Origin: an uncultured Desulfobacter sp.
GTDB taxonomy: Bacteria; Desulfobacterota; Desulfobacteria; Desulfobacterales; Desulfobacteraceae
Assembly: GCF_963665355.1 (NCBI RefSeq)
Contig: NZ_OY762229.1
Span: 5,146,001 to 5,210,000, forward strand
Reading direction: 5' to 3'
DNA: 64,000 nt
How positions within the stretch are numbered: the first letter of the stretch is position 1; each line of letters starts with the position of its first letter. A model generated the notes under the pieces. The model saw only the letters and a program-made list of their open reading frames with translations, did no database searches and was not told where the DNA came from. A program made the translations under genes and the position numbers. Shown piece by piece: positions 54,172-63,314 of this stretch.

Positions 54172-55160
54172 TCCGGATTGAAAATATAGGCGTGGCCTTC
54201 CGGGGCCAGTCCGGCAGGTTCGGCCGAAGTTCCATCTTCTGGGGCGTCAGACAGATCTGTATGACCCTGGAAAAGGGAGATTCATTTTGTCTGATCGGCG
54301 AAAGCGGCTCGGGAAAAAGTACCCTGGCCCTTGCCCTGGCTGGTCTTCTGCCCTTTCAGGAGGGCTTTATAACATTCAAAGACAAAAAAATTAAAAAACC
54401 CGGGGACAAAAATCACAGGGCACTGATGAGGCGGACCCAGATGGTGTTCCAGGACCCGGTTCAGGCCTTGAGCCCTTTCAGGACCCTGGGCCAGTCCATT
54501 GAAGAGCCCCTGGCAGCCCGGGGCATTTGCCGGAAAGAGCGTGCAGCCATCCTTGCCCCGCTCATCCATGACACCGGCCTGACCCGGGAGCTGTTAGACC
54601 GAAAACCGTTCCAGGCCTCCGGAGGCCAGAACCAGCGGGTCTGTATTGCACGGTCCTTGTCCACCTGTCCGGACCTGCTCATTCTGGACGAACCCCTCAC
54701 CGCCCTGGACAGCCTGAGTAAGAACCGGATCACGCGGCTTTTGTGTCAAATCAAAAAAAAATATCCGGCCACCTGCCTGATCATCACCCACGACATGGCC
54801 ATGGTCAGGGCCATGGCCACCCGGGTGGGGGTGATCTATCTTGGCCGGATGCTGGAAACCGTACCCGGGCAGGTGCTGTTGTCCGAGCCTGCCCATCCCT
54901 ATACCCGGGCCCTTTTGTCCGCCTCCTTTACGCCGGGGCTGTGGAAAGGACAACGACTGGTGCTCAAAGGCGATACCCCGTCAGCCACGAACCTGCCCAG
55001 GGGGTGTATATTTCATCCCCGGTGTCCTGAATGTGCCCGGATCTGCCGAACGCAGCCGCCCCCCCGGACAGAAATCTCATCCGGCCACACGGTCTTTTGC
55101 CACATGTATACGCCGGCTTCCGCATACCATAAGGAAAACATCTCATGCCCGGCTTCATAA
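54156..55160 (+). CDS. Nik/Opp-type ABC transporter ATPase (NikE-like)
   Basis: 334 residues from a GTG overlapping the previous gene. Walker A LIGESGSGKSTLALALAG, signature QASGGQNQRVCIARSL, Walker B LLILDEPLTALD and switch LIITHDMAMVRA are canonical. The oligopeptide/nickel-family C-terminal extension contains a four-Cys cluster (GCIFHPRCPECARICR), common in DppF/NikE-like proteins. Its TAA overlaps the permease ATG in the alternative TAATG arrangement. Confidence 0.9.
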   Translation: MPEPLIRIENIGVAFRGQSGRFGRSSIFWGVRQICMTLEKGDSFCLIGESGSGKSTLALALAGLLPFQEGFITFKDKKIKKPGDKNHRALMRRTQMVFQDPVQALSPFRTLGQSIEEPLAARGICRKERAAILAPLIHDTGLTRELLDRKPFQASGGQNQRVCIARSLSTCPDLLILDEPLTALDSLSKNRITRLLCQIKKKYPATCLIITHDMAMVRAMATRVGVIYLGRMLETVPGQVLLSEPAHPYTRALLSASFTPGLWKGQRLVLKGDTPSATNLPRGCIFHPRCPECARICRTQPPPRTEISSGHTVFCHMYTPASAYHKENISCPAS

Positions 55161-56083
55161 TGAAAAAAACCGCAGGCATGCTTCTGGTGTTGTTAGGGGC
55201 CACATTTCTGACCTACGCCATGATTCTTCTGGCCCCGGGAGATGCGGCACGGGAGATTGCCGTGGCCCGGTACGGCGGGGAAGCCCGGCTGGACCAGGCC
55301 ACAGTGGAGTGGATCAGACAAAAAGAGGGCCTTGAAAAGCCGTTTCTGATCCAATACGGCAGATGGCTTTCCCATGTGGTGCAGCTTGATTTCGGCTATT
55401 CCCTGGTGGAAGAGGCAAAGGTGCTCACGCTCATCAGCACACGGTTTGCCAAAACCTTTGAGCTGGCTGCCGCAGCCATTTTCATTGCCCTGGCCGTGTC
55501 CCTGCCCCTGGGAACCCTGGCCGGCATAAAACCCGAATCATGGCTGGATTCGGCATCAATATCCCTTTCCGTGCTGGGGCTTTCCATCCCCAATTTCTGG
55601 CTTGGACTGCTTTTGATCTCTTTTTTCAGTGTTCATCTCCACTGGCTTCCCAGTTTCGGCACCGGCTCCTGGCAACATATGATCATGCCGGCCCTGACCC
55701 TGGGCACATCTATCACCGCCTATATTGCAAGGCTGTTGCGCCTGTCCGTGATCCAGAGTTTAAAATCCGACTATGTTCTGGCCCTGCGTGCCAGGGGAAC
55801 GGATTCGTTCAGGGTATTATCAAAACATGTCGTCAAAAACACGCTCATCCCTTTGGTCACCATTGCGGGCCTGGAATTTGGACTGATTCTTGAGGGCGCC
55901 GTCATAACCGAAGTGGTCTTTTCATGGCCCGGGCTGGGCAGCCTTATGGTGGATGCCATCTGCAACCGAGACTATCCGCTGATCCAGGGGGTGGTGCTGT
56001 TCACGGGAACCATTTTTGTCCTGATCAACTTCGGGGTGGATCTGATCTGCAGCGCCCTGGATCCAAGGATTCGCCTGAAATGA
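55145..56083 (+). CDS. Nik/Opp-type ABC permease (NikB-like)
   Basis: 312 residues from ATG 55145 (AAGGA 9 nt upstream); ATG 55160, overlapping the ATPase stop, is the alternative. Six helices. The N-terminal helix GMLLVLLGATFLTYAMILLA and the EAA-type coupling loop ALRARGTDSFRVLSKHVVKN are typical of NikB/DppB. VVFSWPGLGSLMVDAI is the family C-terminal mark. It forms the channel with the next gene, which overlaps it by 4 nt. Confidence 0.92.
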   Translation: MPGFIMKKTAGMLLVLLGATFLTYAMILLAPGDAAREIAVARYGGEARLDQATVEWIRQKEGLEKPFLIQYGRWLSHVVQLDFGYSLVEEAKVLTLISTRFAKTFELAAAAIFIALAVSLPLGTLAGIKPESWLDSASISLSVLGLSIPNFWLGLLLISFFSVHLHWLPSFGTGSWQHMIMPALTLGTSITAYIARLLRLSVIQSLKSDYVLALRARGTDSFRVLSKHVVKNTLIPLVTIAGLEFGLILEGAVITEVVFSWPGLGSLMVDAICNRDYPLIQGVVLFTGTIFVLINFGVDLICSALDPRIRLK

Positions 56084-56925
56084 CTTTTTTCAAAAAAATC
56101 ATCTCACCAGCCCGGTTAATCAGGTTTATATCGCACAATCCTGTCACGGCCATGGCAGCCGGTGTGCTGGTGACGTTAGCCGTCCTGACCGTGGCCGGGC
56201 CACTGCTTGCACCCAACAATCCGTTGACTCCGCATCCGGACATGCGGTTAAGCCCGCCCAATGCCCGGTTTCCCATGGGCTGCGATGCCCTGGGACGGTG
56301 CCTGTTTTCAAGAATTTTATGCGGCACCGGCGCATCCATCGGCATCGGCTTTGCCGCAGTGGTCATATCCGCCTGTGTGGGAACGGCCATCGGCCTTGCA
56401 GCAGGTTTTTTCAAAGGCTTTGCCGACGAACTGTTCATGCGCATCACAGACATGTTTCTGGCCTTTCCTGAAATGGTGGCAGCCATTGCCCTGGCCGGCA
56501 TCATGGGGCCGGGCAATCTGAACCTTATTTTTGCCATCAGCTGCATCTCCTGGACAAAGTATGCACGTCTGTCCAGAAGCATTGCCTTGGGCGCCGGCCA
56601 GGCCCTTTATGTAAAGTCGGCGCGCCTTTCCGGGGTATCGCCGGCAACAATCATCTTTCGACATATTCTGCCCGCTGTGCGCCCCTCCATGACGGTCCTG
56701 GCCACGGTGGGCATGGCCAAGGGTATTTTAAGCGTCTCTTCATTGGGCTTCCTCGGATTCGGAGTCCAGCCCCCGGACCCGGAGTGGGGAACTTTGCTCA
56801 TGGAAGGAAAAGATTATCTGTTCACAGCCCCCCATCTCTGTCTTTTTCCAGGGCTTTGCATCATGGTTTCGGTTCTGGCCTTTAACCTTTTAGGCAACCG
56901 GCTTGAACAAAAGACCGGAGTTTGA
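56080..56925 (+). CDS. Nik/Opp-type ABC permease (NikC-like)
   Basis: Starts at ATG 56080 inside the NikB-like stop (ATGA). 281 residues, about six helices. PNARFPMGCDALGRCLFSRIL, SARLSGVSPATIIFRHIL (coupling loop) and SLGFLGFGVQPPDPEWGTLL mark NikC/DppC. Last gene of the uptake operon; no clear terminator was found before the next operon at 57087. Confidence 0.92.
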   Translation: MTFFKKIISPARLIRFISHNPVTAMAAGVLVTLAVLTVAGPLLAPNNPLTPHPDMRLSPPNARFPMGCDALGRCLFSRILCGTGASIGIGFAAVVISACVGTAIGLAAGFFKGFADELFMRITDMFLAFPEMVAAIALAGIMGPGNLNLIFAISCISWTKYARLSRSIALGAGQALYVKSARLSGVSPATIIFRHILPAVRPSMTVLATVGMAKGILSVSSLGFLGFGVQPPDPEWGTLLMEGKDYLFTAPHLCLFPGLCIMVSVLAFNLLGNRLEQKTGV

Positions 56926-57086
56926 ATATATCTGAAATATATTAGATTCCGAATTATCTCCAATGGATCTGGGAGCTAAGGTCTTTTCGATAATAATTCC
57001 TTGCATCGTCTTTGGATTGGTAGTATCACTTAAAAAGATCTCATTCTCCATAATTTTCAACACAATAACACACAAAGGCCTGCGAT

Positions 57087-58094
57087 ATGAACTCCTTAAT
57101 TCGTTCGTCAACGGTGTGGGGCATCTGCATCTGGGGAACTCTTTTCTGGTGGGCTGCCGGTTTCGCTTCAGCCCAGACATTGCGTCTTCAGCTGAAGTGG
57201 TATCACCAGGCTCAGTTTGCCGGATGCTATGTGGCCATTGAAAAAGGATTTTATAAAGATCTTGGCATTGAGATGGAGCTGACTGAAGGAGGTCCAGGGG
57301 AAAGTCAGAGCCAGTCCCTGGCTGATCATAATGCGGATTTTGCCATCTCTTCGCCTGAGGACCTGTTGATGCACAGAAGCCAGGGAGAACCCATCACGGC
57401 CATATCGGCGATTTACCAGAAAAGTGCGGTGGTTTTTCTGTCCAGACAGGATTCGGGGATTGTCAACCCATCAGACTTTAAGAAAAAAGTCATTGCCGCG
57501 ATAAGCAGCGGTGGTGTGGCGGATTTTTCGCTTCAGTTCGTTGCTCTGATGAAAAACATGCGGGTGGACCTCTCCCAAATCAAATTGGTTCCCTATGATG
57601 CAGAATATAAGGGATTCATGGACGGCAGCGTGGACATCACCCCGGCTTATTTCACAGGCGGGCTAATCAAGCTTCGTACCTGGGGTGCCAAGGTAAACAT
57701 TATCTACCCCGGAGACTACCGGGTCCGGTTTTACTCTGACATTTTAATGACCACAGACGAACTCATTGAGACGAACCCGGACCTTGTGCAGAGGGTTGTG
57801 GCGGCCACCCTGAAAGGCTGGCAGTATGCCATTGAGAATATCGAATCAAGCATTCCCATAATTCTTAAATATGCACGTATCAAAGATGCCCAGCTCCAGA
57901 AAAAAATGCTGGAAGCCGCCGTTCCCCTTGTTCATACCGGAGAAGCACGCATCGGCTGGATGAACCGCAAACAATGGTCGCACATGCATGATATTCTGCT
58001 GGACCAAAAAATCATCGCCGGTCCCATTGCGTCCATTGACAAGGTATTCACCAACACATTTGTTGAAAAGACCTATACAGAGGCAACGCCATGA
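57087..58094 (+). CDS. NMT1/THI5-like periplasmic binding protein coupled to a kinase
   Basis: 335 residues with a signal peptide (hydrophobic core ICIWGTLFWWAAGFASA). The fold is recognised from LRLQLKWYHQAQFAGCYVAI, KGFYKDLGIEMELTEGGPG, ADFAISSPEDLLMHR and FYSDILMTTDELI, close to ThiY/SsuA-like proteins that bind pyrimidine or similar small ligands. No permease or ATPase accompanies it. The stop overlaps the sensor kinase start (ATGA, 58091-58094), so the binding protein is more likely a sensory input for that kinase than a transporter part. Confidence 0.88.
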   Translation: MNSLIRSSTVWGICIWGTLFWWAAGFASAQTLRLQLKWYHQAQFAGCYVAIEKGFYKDLGIEMELTEGGPGESQSQSLADHNADFAISSPEDLLMHRSQGEPITAISAIYQKSAVVFLSRQDSGIVNPSDFKKKVIAAISSGGVADFSLQFVALMKNMRVDLSQIKLVPYDAEYKGFMDGSVDITPAYFTGGLIKLRTWGAKVNIIYPGDYRVRFYSDILMTTDELIETNPDLVQRVVAATLKGWQYAIENIESSIPIILKYARIKDAQLQKKMLEAAVPLVHTGEARIGWMNRKQWSHMHDILLDQKIIAGPIASIDKVFTNTFVEKTYTEATP

Positions 58095-59917
58095 AAATCA
58101 GGCTGAAAATAGCGCTTTTATTCATGCTTCTGTCTATTCTGCCCATCAGTATTATTTCAACCCTTGTCTTCATAGAAGGCAAAAAGATCATCACACAAAA
58201 GGTCATTGATCACCTTGTCACCACAAACGATTTGAAGCTGGACACGCTGATACACTGGGCCCAGAGTCGAAGCCGCTTTTTAAATTCCATCGGGGCCATC
58301 CCTTTCTTAACCTCATCCCAACCTGCCGGGCTGAACCGGCCCCCGCTCTCCAAGGATACCACCAGGGCCTTTTTGAACGCATTTGTGGGAGAACACCAGT
58401 TTCTCGAACTTTTTCTGGTGGATATCGCCGACGGCCGAATCATGGTATCGACCAATCCCCTGCAGGAGGGAAAATTCAAAGATGATCAGGCCTTTTTCCA
58501 ACAGGGACAAACCGCCCCGTTTATCCAGGACATCGTATTTGATATTGCCTCCGGACGACCGGTGATGATTTTTTCAGTGCCGCTTTTTTCTGAAACAAAG
58601 GAGATATGGGCACTTCTGGCCGGTGTGGCTGATTTAAAAGGGCTGTCAGAAATTTTTGAAAAAAGGAACCCGTTAAGTTGCACCGAGGATACATATCTTA
58701 TCAACCAGTTCAATTATTTTATTACTGAACCCAGATTCGGAAATGAGTATGCCCTGAAAAAAAGCGTCATCACGGTGGGAACCCAGAAGGCGAGAACCCT
58801 GGGCCAATTTATTGGTATTTATAAAGATTACCAGGGCATTGAAGTTCTGGGGCAGACCAGGTGGTTTGAAAAAATGAGGCTGTATATAGTATCGAAAATA
58901 GACCAGGCAGAGGTGGATGCCTCCATTTTAACTTTAAAAAATCAGGTGCTGTTGACGGCATTTATTCTGGCGGCCATCTCTGCTTTTGCCGGCTGGCTGC
59001 TGACCGGGCTTGTCACCCGGCCTCTGACGGCACTGATGAAGGCAATCCGCAAAGTGGGTTCCGGGCAGTTTCAGATCAATCTGGACATTTCCAGACGCGG
59101 AGAATTGTATGATCTGGCCAGGGCATTTAAGAACATGGCGGACAGACTGAACGCCACCATGGTTTCAAAAGCCGAACTGGAGAAGGAAATTATTGTCAGA
59201 AAAGCTGCGGAAAAGCAATTGCAGCAAACGGTCAAAGCACTTGAACAATCCAACGAGGATCTCCAGCAGTTTGCCTATGTAGCCTCCCATGATCTTCAGG
59301 AACCTTTGCGCATGGTATCCAGCTTTACCCAGCTTCTGGCAGACCGCTATTCAGATCAGCTGGATGAAAAAGCCCACAAATGGATCAACTTTGCCGTGGA
59401 CGGGGCCACCCGGATGCAGAGACTGATTCAGGATCTGTTAAATTTTTCAAGGGTGAATACCCGGGGCGGGGAATTTGAGGAAACAGATCTGGACGACGTG
59501 ATTGACGAAGTTAAAATCAACCTGCAACTGGCCCTTCAGGAGAGTTGTGCCCGGCTCGAAACAGTTGGGCTTCCCATGGTCAGGGCAGACAGAAATCAGA
59601 TGGTCATGCTGTTTCAAAACATTGTAGCCAACGCTCTAAAATTCTGTGAAGACAAATCCCCGGAAATCCGCATATCTTCTGAAAAACAGGACAATCACTG
59701 GCTGATCCATGTCCAGGATAACGGCATTGGCATTGAACCCGCATTTATTAATCAGATTTTTATTATATTCAAGCGCCTGCACACGCGCGAAGAGTATCCG
59801 GGCACAGGGCTCGGTCTTGCGGTGTGCAAACGCATTGTCCAGCGTCATAACGGATGGATCTGGGCAGAATCAGAACCCGGAAAAGGAACGATTTTTCATA
59901 TCGCTCTTCCAACATAA
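58091..59917 (+). CDS. Membrane sensor histidine kinase, Cache-HAMP-HisKA-HATPase
   Basis: 608 residues. Helix 1 at about 5-27, a periplasmic Cache-like domain to about 280 (LELFLVDIADGRIMVSTNP; PVMIFSVPLFSE), helix 2 at about 285-306, HAMP (VTRPLTALMKAIRKVGSGQF), a short coil, HisKA with the acceptor His in AYVASHDLQEPLRMV (about 400), and an ATPase with NIVANALKFCEDK, NGIGIEPAF and GTGLGLAVCKRIV. The HisKA type is that found with phytochrome-like Rcp1 regulators. The adjacent small regulator at 59937 fits as partner. Confidence 0.92.
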   Translation: MKIRLKIALLFMLLSILPISIISTLVFIEGKKIITQKVIDHLVTTNDLKLDTLIHWAQSRSRFLNSIGAIPFLTSSQPAGLNRPPLSKDTTRAFLNAFVGEHQFLELFLVDIADGRIMVSTNPLQEGKFKDDQAFFQQGQTAPFIQDIVFDIASGRPVMIFSVPLFSETKEIWALLAGVADLKGLSEIFEKRNPLSCTEDTYLINQFNYFITEPRFGNEYALKKSVITVGTQKARTLGQFIGIYKDYQGIEVLGQTRWFEKMRLYIVSKIDQAEVDASILTLKNQVLLTAFILAAISAFAGWLLTGLVTRPLTALMKAIRKVGSGQFQINLDISRRGELYDLARAFKNMADRLNATMVSKAELEKEIIVRKAAEKQLQQTVKALEQSNEDLQQFAYVASHDLQEPLRMVSSFTQLLADRYSDQLDEKAHKWINFAVDGATRMQRLIQDLLNFSRVNTRGGEFEETDLDDVIDEVKINLQLALQESCARLETVGLPMVRADRNQMVMLFQNIVANALKFCEDKSPEIRISSEKQDNHWLIHVQDNGIGIEPAFINQIFIIFKRLHTREEYPGTGLGLAVCKRIVQRHNGWIWAESEPGKGTIFHIALPT

Positions 59918-59936
59918 CTTAAGCGCAGGAGAAAAC

Positions 59937-60386
59937 ATGGTGCCCACAAAACCCCAAACCGCCACCATACTTCTGGTGGAAGACAACCCCGGCGATGCGG
60001 AACTGGCCAGGGAAGCCCTGGAAAATTCCAAATTTATCAACCAGCTTCATGTGGCTGAAGACGGTGTCAAGGCCATGGCGTTTCTTCATCGGCAGGAACC
60101 ATATACCGATGCCCCCCGGCCGGACATCATCCTTCTGGATCTGAACCTGCCCAAAAAAGACGGCAGGGAGGTGCTGGCCGAGATTAAATCAGATGAAAAG
60201 CTGAAATCCATTCCCGTGGTCATCCTGACATCTTCCAAGGCTGACGAGGACGTTATCAGATCCTATAAACTGCATGCCAACTGCTATATCGCCAAGCCCC
60301 TGGATATAACGCGTTTTTTTGATGTGGTGAACAACATTAAAGAGTTCTGGATGTCCATTGTGGTGCTGCCTCATAAAGGAGAATAG
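59937..60386 (+). CDS. Rcp1-like single-domain response regulator
   Basis: 149 residues from ATG 59937 (GCAGGAG upstream). The frame is open far upstream but that part overlaps the kinase. A CheY-like domain with acidic pocket LLVEDNPGDAELA, phosphoacceptor Asp in IILLDLNLPKKDG, and switch residues VVILTSSKADEDV and CYIAKPLD. It has no output domain. It probably shuttles phosphate between the Cache kinase and the hybrid kinase that follows 3 nt later. Confidence 0.92.
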   Translation: MVPTKPQTATILLVEDNPGDAELAREALENSKFINQLHVAEDGVKAMAFLHRQEPYTDAPRPDIILLDLNLPKKDGREVLAEIKSDEKLKSIPVVILTSSKADEDVIRSYKLHANCYIAKPLDITRFFDVVNNIKEFWMSIVVLPHKGE

Positions 60387-60389
60387 ACG

Positions 60390-62309
60390 GTGGAAAAAAT
60401 TCAGAAGCATATCCTTCTGGTGGAAGACAATCCGGCGGATGAGGAACTGATCCGGGTGATATTAACCGAAAAAAACAATTCTTCCTATATGCTTCATGTT
60501 AAAGAGCGCCTGGGTGAGGCGCTTGATTTTCTGTCCGGCCACAAAATTGATATTGTGCTGCTGGACCTGGGGCTTCCCGACAGCCAGGGCATCTTCACCA
60601 TCCAAAGAATCAAGGAACAATACCCATTCATACCCATTGTGGTGGTCACTGGCAATGAAGATGAAAACACCGGCATTGAAGCCGTGCGCATGGGTGCCCA
60701 GGATTATATCTGCAAAGGGCTGATCCCCAACCATTACCTCACCCAGACCATTGAATATGCCATCCACCGGCAGGATTCAGAATTCCGGCTCAGACAGTCT
60801 GAAGCCAAATATAAAAGCATTGTGGAAAACATCGGCATCGGCGTGGCTCTTGTCAATTGGGACATGACGATTCTGGAAACCAATTCGTGCATGAACCAAT
60901 GGTTTCCGCAGATCAATATTCAAAACGGGACAAAATGCTATGAAAGCATCAAGTGTTTCTGCAATGGTGCGCCTGGCTTTAAAGAGTGCCCGGTGGCGAA
61001 AACCCTGAAAGACGGGGCAGCACACAAATACACCAGTAAAAAAGGACATATCACCTACCGGATGCTGTACTCTCCCCTGAAAGACGGCAGCGGCCAGATC
61101 AAAGGCGTGGTGGTGCTGGCAGAAGACATCACTGAAAGACTGTCTGTGGAAACCCGGCTGCGCCAGGCCCAGAAAATGGAATCGTTAGGCACTCTGGCCG
61201 GGGGCGTGGCCCATGATTTTAACAACATTCTCACCGCAATTCACGGATTTACCACCCTGGCCAGAGCCAAATCTGGAAATAATAGTTCGCTTATGGATGA
61301 CTTGTCAGAAATTATAAAAGCAACCCACCGGGCCAGTGATCTGGTACAGCAGATCCTGACCTTCAGCCGCATGAAGACTTGTGAAAAACAGCCGGTTCGA
61401 ATGGATCTGATCATCAAAGAGGTCCTTAAGCTTTTAAGATCCACACTGCCGTCCAATATTGAAATCATCAACCTTGTGGGAAAATATCAGGAAAAAGTTC
61501 TGGCCGATCCCACCCAGATTCATCAAATCATGATGAACCTTTGCACCAATGCCGCCCATGCCATGGAAGAAACCGGAGGCACCCTGGAAGTCGCTTTGGA
61601 ACTGATAAGCCGGGAGGACATAAGAGCCGGCGGTTTTACCTCATTGAAGAACCGCCCCCATTTCAAACTGATGATTAAAGATACCGGGACCGGCATCCCG
61701 CCGGATCTGATGGAATCTATTTTTGATCCGTACTTCACCACCAAAGGCATTGGCGAAGGAACAGGATTGGGGCTTTCTGTGGTTCAGGGTATTGTAAAAG
61801 ACTGTGACGGAGAAATTCTAGTGGAATCAACCGTGGGAAAAGGATCCTGCTTTACCCTGTACTTTCCTGTGTCAAAAAACGGTTCAGCGGCCATCCCGAC
61901 TCCTGTCCAAATGGCCAACTGGAGCGGCACGGAGAACATCCTGCTGGTGGACGACGAGCTGCCGATTTTAAAAATGGGCACCCGGATACTTAATATGGGC
62001 GGGTACCAGGTTCACACTGAAACCAACGGCCATGCAGCCCTTGAGTATATCCAGAAACACCATAAACGCATTGACCTGGTTTTATCAGACATGACCATGC
62101 CGAAGATGACCGGCCTTGAACTGGCCCAGCGATTGTCAGAGTTGCCGCTGAACATCCCCGTCATCATCATGACCGGTTACAGCCATGCTCTGTCGCCCAG
62201 AAAAATCAACGAGGCAAAGATCAAGGCCATCATCACCAAACCTCTGCTCATGGAAAACCTCATGTCAACCATCAGAAACGTACTGGATCAGACCTCCGGG
62301 CTCCTGTAA
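60390..62309 (+). CDS. Hybrid kinase REC-PAS-HisKA-HATPase-REC
   Basis: 639 residues from a GTG. REC1 (about 1-120) has Asp in IVLLDLGLPDSQG. The PAS domain (about 140-255) carries a Cys cluster (CYESIKCFC, then KECPVAKTL) seen in redox- or cofactor-responsive PAS domains. The kinase core has LAGGVAHDFNNILTAIHG (acceptor His about 274), NLCTNAAHAM and GTGLGLSVVQGIV. The terminal REC (from about 517) has Asp in LVLSDMTMPKMTG. It lacks membrane helices, so REC1 is likely the input receiving phosphate from the kinase upstream. Last gene of the operon. Confidence 0.92.
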   Translation: MEKIQKHILLVEDNPADEELIRVILTEKNNSSYMLHVKERLGEALDFLSGHKIDIVLLDLGLPDSQGIFTIQRIKEQYPFIPIVVVTGNEDENTGIEAVRMGAQDYICKGLIPNHYLTQTIEYAIHRQDSEFRLRQSEAKYKSIVENIGIGVALVNWDMTILETNSCMNQWFPQINIQNGTKCYESIKCFCNGAPGFKECPVAKTLKDGAAHKYTSKKGHITYRMLYSPLKDGSGQIKGVVVLAEDITERLSVETRLRQAQKMESLGTLAGGVAHDFNNILTAIHGFTTLARAKSGNNSSLMDDLSEIIKATHRASDLVQQILTFSRMKTCEKQPVRMDLIIKEVLKLLRSTLPSNIEIINLVGKYQEKVLADPTQIHQIMMNLCTNAAHAMEETGGTLEVALELISREDIRAGGFTSLKNRPHFKLMIKDTGTGIPPDLMESIFDPYFTTKGIGEGTGLGLSVVQGIVKDCDGEILVESTVGKGSCFTLYFPVSKNGSAAIPTPVQMANWSGTENILLVDDELPILKMGTRILNMGGYQVHTETNGHAALEYIQKHHKRIDLVLSDMTMPKMTGLELAQRLSELPLNIPVIIMTGYSHALSPRKINEAKIKAIITKPLLMENLMSTIRNVLDQTSGLL

Positions 62310-62336
62310 CGCAGGATGTGGCTTGCTTTTCCAGCA

Positions 62337-62468
62337 TTATTTGATTTCGGGCATCCAGCCAAGGTGCCGGAGACATTCAAACCGACCTGCCATCTTTTCT
62401 ATGGTGCAAGGAGTATTGCCCCCCCCCCCCAGGATGATCTGCCCAAGTGGTCCGGGCACAAAAATCAT
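62337..62468 (-). CDS. 43-codon frame with internal G tract, probable gene fragment
   Basis: ATG 62468 to TAA 62337. The peptide begins MIFVPGPLGQII, runs through four Gly encoded by a 12-G tract (62419-62430 on the plus strand as C) and ends RHLGWMPEIK. No ribosome site is seen. The sense-like composition suggests a decayed gene end rather than chance, but no family is recognised. The rest of 62469-62679 shows nothing else. Confidence 0.25.
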   Translation of the reverse strand: MIFVPGPLGQIILGGGGNTPCTIEKMAGRFECLRHLGWMPEIK

Positions 62469-62679
62469 TCTAAATTGCTGTATGATCAGCTGTAAACTGT
62501 TTCATCAATAAAACGACAAAAAAATTATTTTGGGGGGGAAAGACTAGCTGAAGAAGTGTTCACCCGCTCATCCAAAATTCAGAAGACACAATAATAGAGT
62601 AGTCAACGCACTGCATAGAAAAGTTCTCGGGATTCAATGATAGACATATCTGTCGCTCTGCTATACCTCAATTCTTTGC

Positions 62680-62742
62680 ATTTAACGTGAAGTTGAGGGG
62701 CGGCGCGCTTTTGCGCCGTCCCACTCGAACGGCGGGTTATGT
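62680..62742 (-). repeat. attC recombination site 1
   Basis: Minus-strand reading starts ACATAAC (R''-type) directly after the cassette stop and ends GTTAAAT, a perfect GTTRRRY core. Between them imperfect arms (CGAGTGGGACGGCGC and GCGCCGCCCCTCAAC) pair with unpaired bases, as attC hairpins do. Length 63 bp is in the normal range. Confidence 0.75.
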
Positions 62743-62743
62743 T

Positions 62744-63235
62744 TCATTTTGGAATTTCTTTTTTTGCTATTGATATTAACTTCGGAAGATAGTTATCAAC
62801 TATCTCTCTAATCTCCCTGGATAGTATCAATGACCACTCTGCTCGACCTTGCTCAGAATACATGTCGGGCATGCTTTCTTCGTTTATTTGGAACCGAGTT
62901 TGGCCCAGTTTAATATTTGCCTCTTCGAGCACCTTTTGAAACGCTTCTGATAGAAATAAACTTCCTATTGCGCTTCGCTTGGAGATGACTCGCAAAGGCT
63001 CATCAAAATTTACATTTACATCTATCGTTGGCTCACAGGAATAACATGCCCTCGTATATTCTGACCAGCCCCCCAGTTCCTCAAATGCCTCAATAATTTC
63101 TTTGTATATAGCCTTTCTTTCATCCCATAGTTTTTCTTTCTTGGACTTGTTTAAGGCCAAGAGTGAACCAAAATAAGCCGCTATAAAACCCACAGTAATG
63201 GGAGATAGATATTTGGATATTTCGTCAATTTCCAC
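62744..63235 (-). CDS. Integron cassette protein, membrane-anchored, unknown
   Basis: 163 residues from a GTG with AGGAGA just upstream. One N-terminal helix (ITVGFIAAYFGSLLALNK) is followed by a mostly helical, charged cytoplasmic part that includes ERKAIYKEIIEAFEELGG. No known domain. The stop adjoins attC site 1. Typical of uncharacterised cassette genes, whose roles include phage defence, toxin-antitoxin and metabolism; none is indicated here. Confidence 0.75.
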   Translation of the reverse strand: MEIDEISKYLSPITVGFIAAYFGSLLALNKSKKEKLWDERKAIYKEIIEAFEELGGWSEYTRACYSCEPTIDVNVNFDEPLRVISKRSAIGSLFLSEAFQKVLEEANIKLGQTRFQINEESMPDMYSEQGRAEWSLILSREIREIVDNYLPKLISIAKKEIPK

Positions 63236-63249
63236 TCAGTTCTCCTGAA

Positions 63250-63307
63250 GCATAACGCGGAACTGTGCGGCGCGGCCCTTTGCGCCCGCAACAGTGATTT
63301 GTTGGGC
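63250..63307 (-). repeat. attC recombination site 2
   Basis: Minus-strand reading starts GCCCAAC (perfect RYYYAAC) and ends GTTATGC. The inner arms CACTGTTGCGGGCGC and GCGCCGCACAGT pair imperfectly. Length 58 bp. It lies 8 bp after the stop of the cassette gene at 63315. Confidence 0.8.
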
Positions 63308-63314
63308 AAATTTT

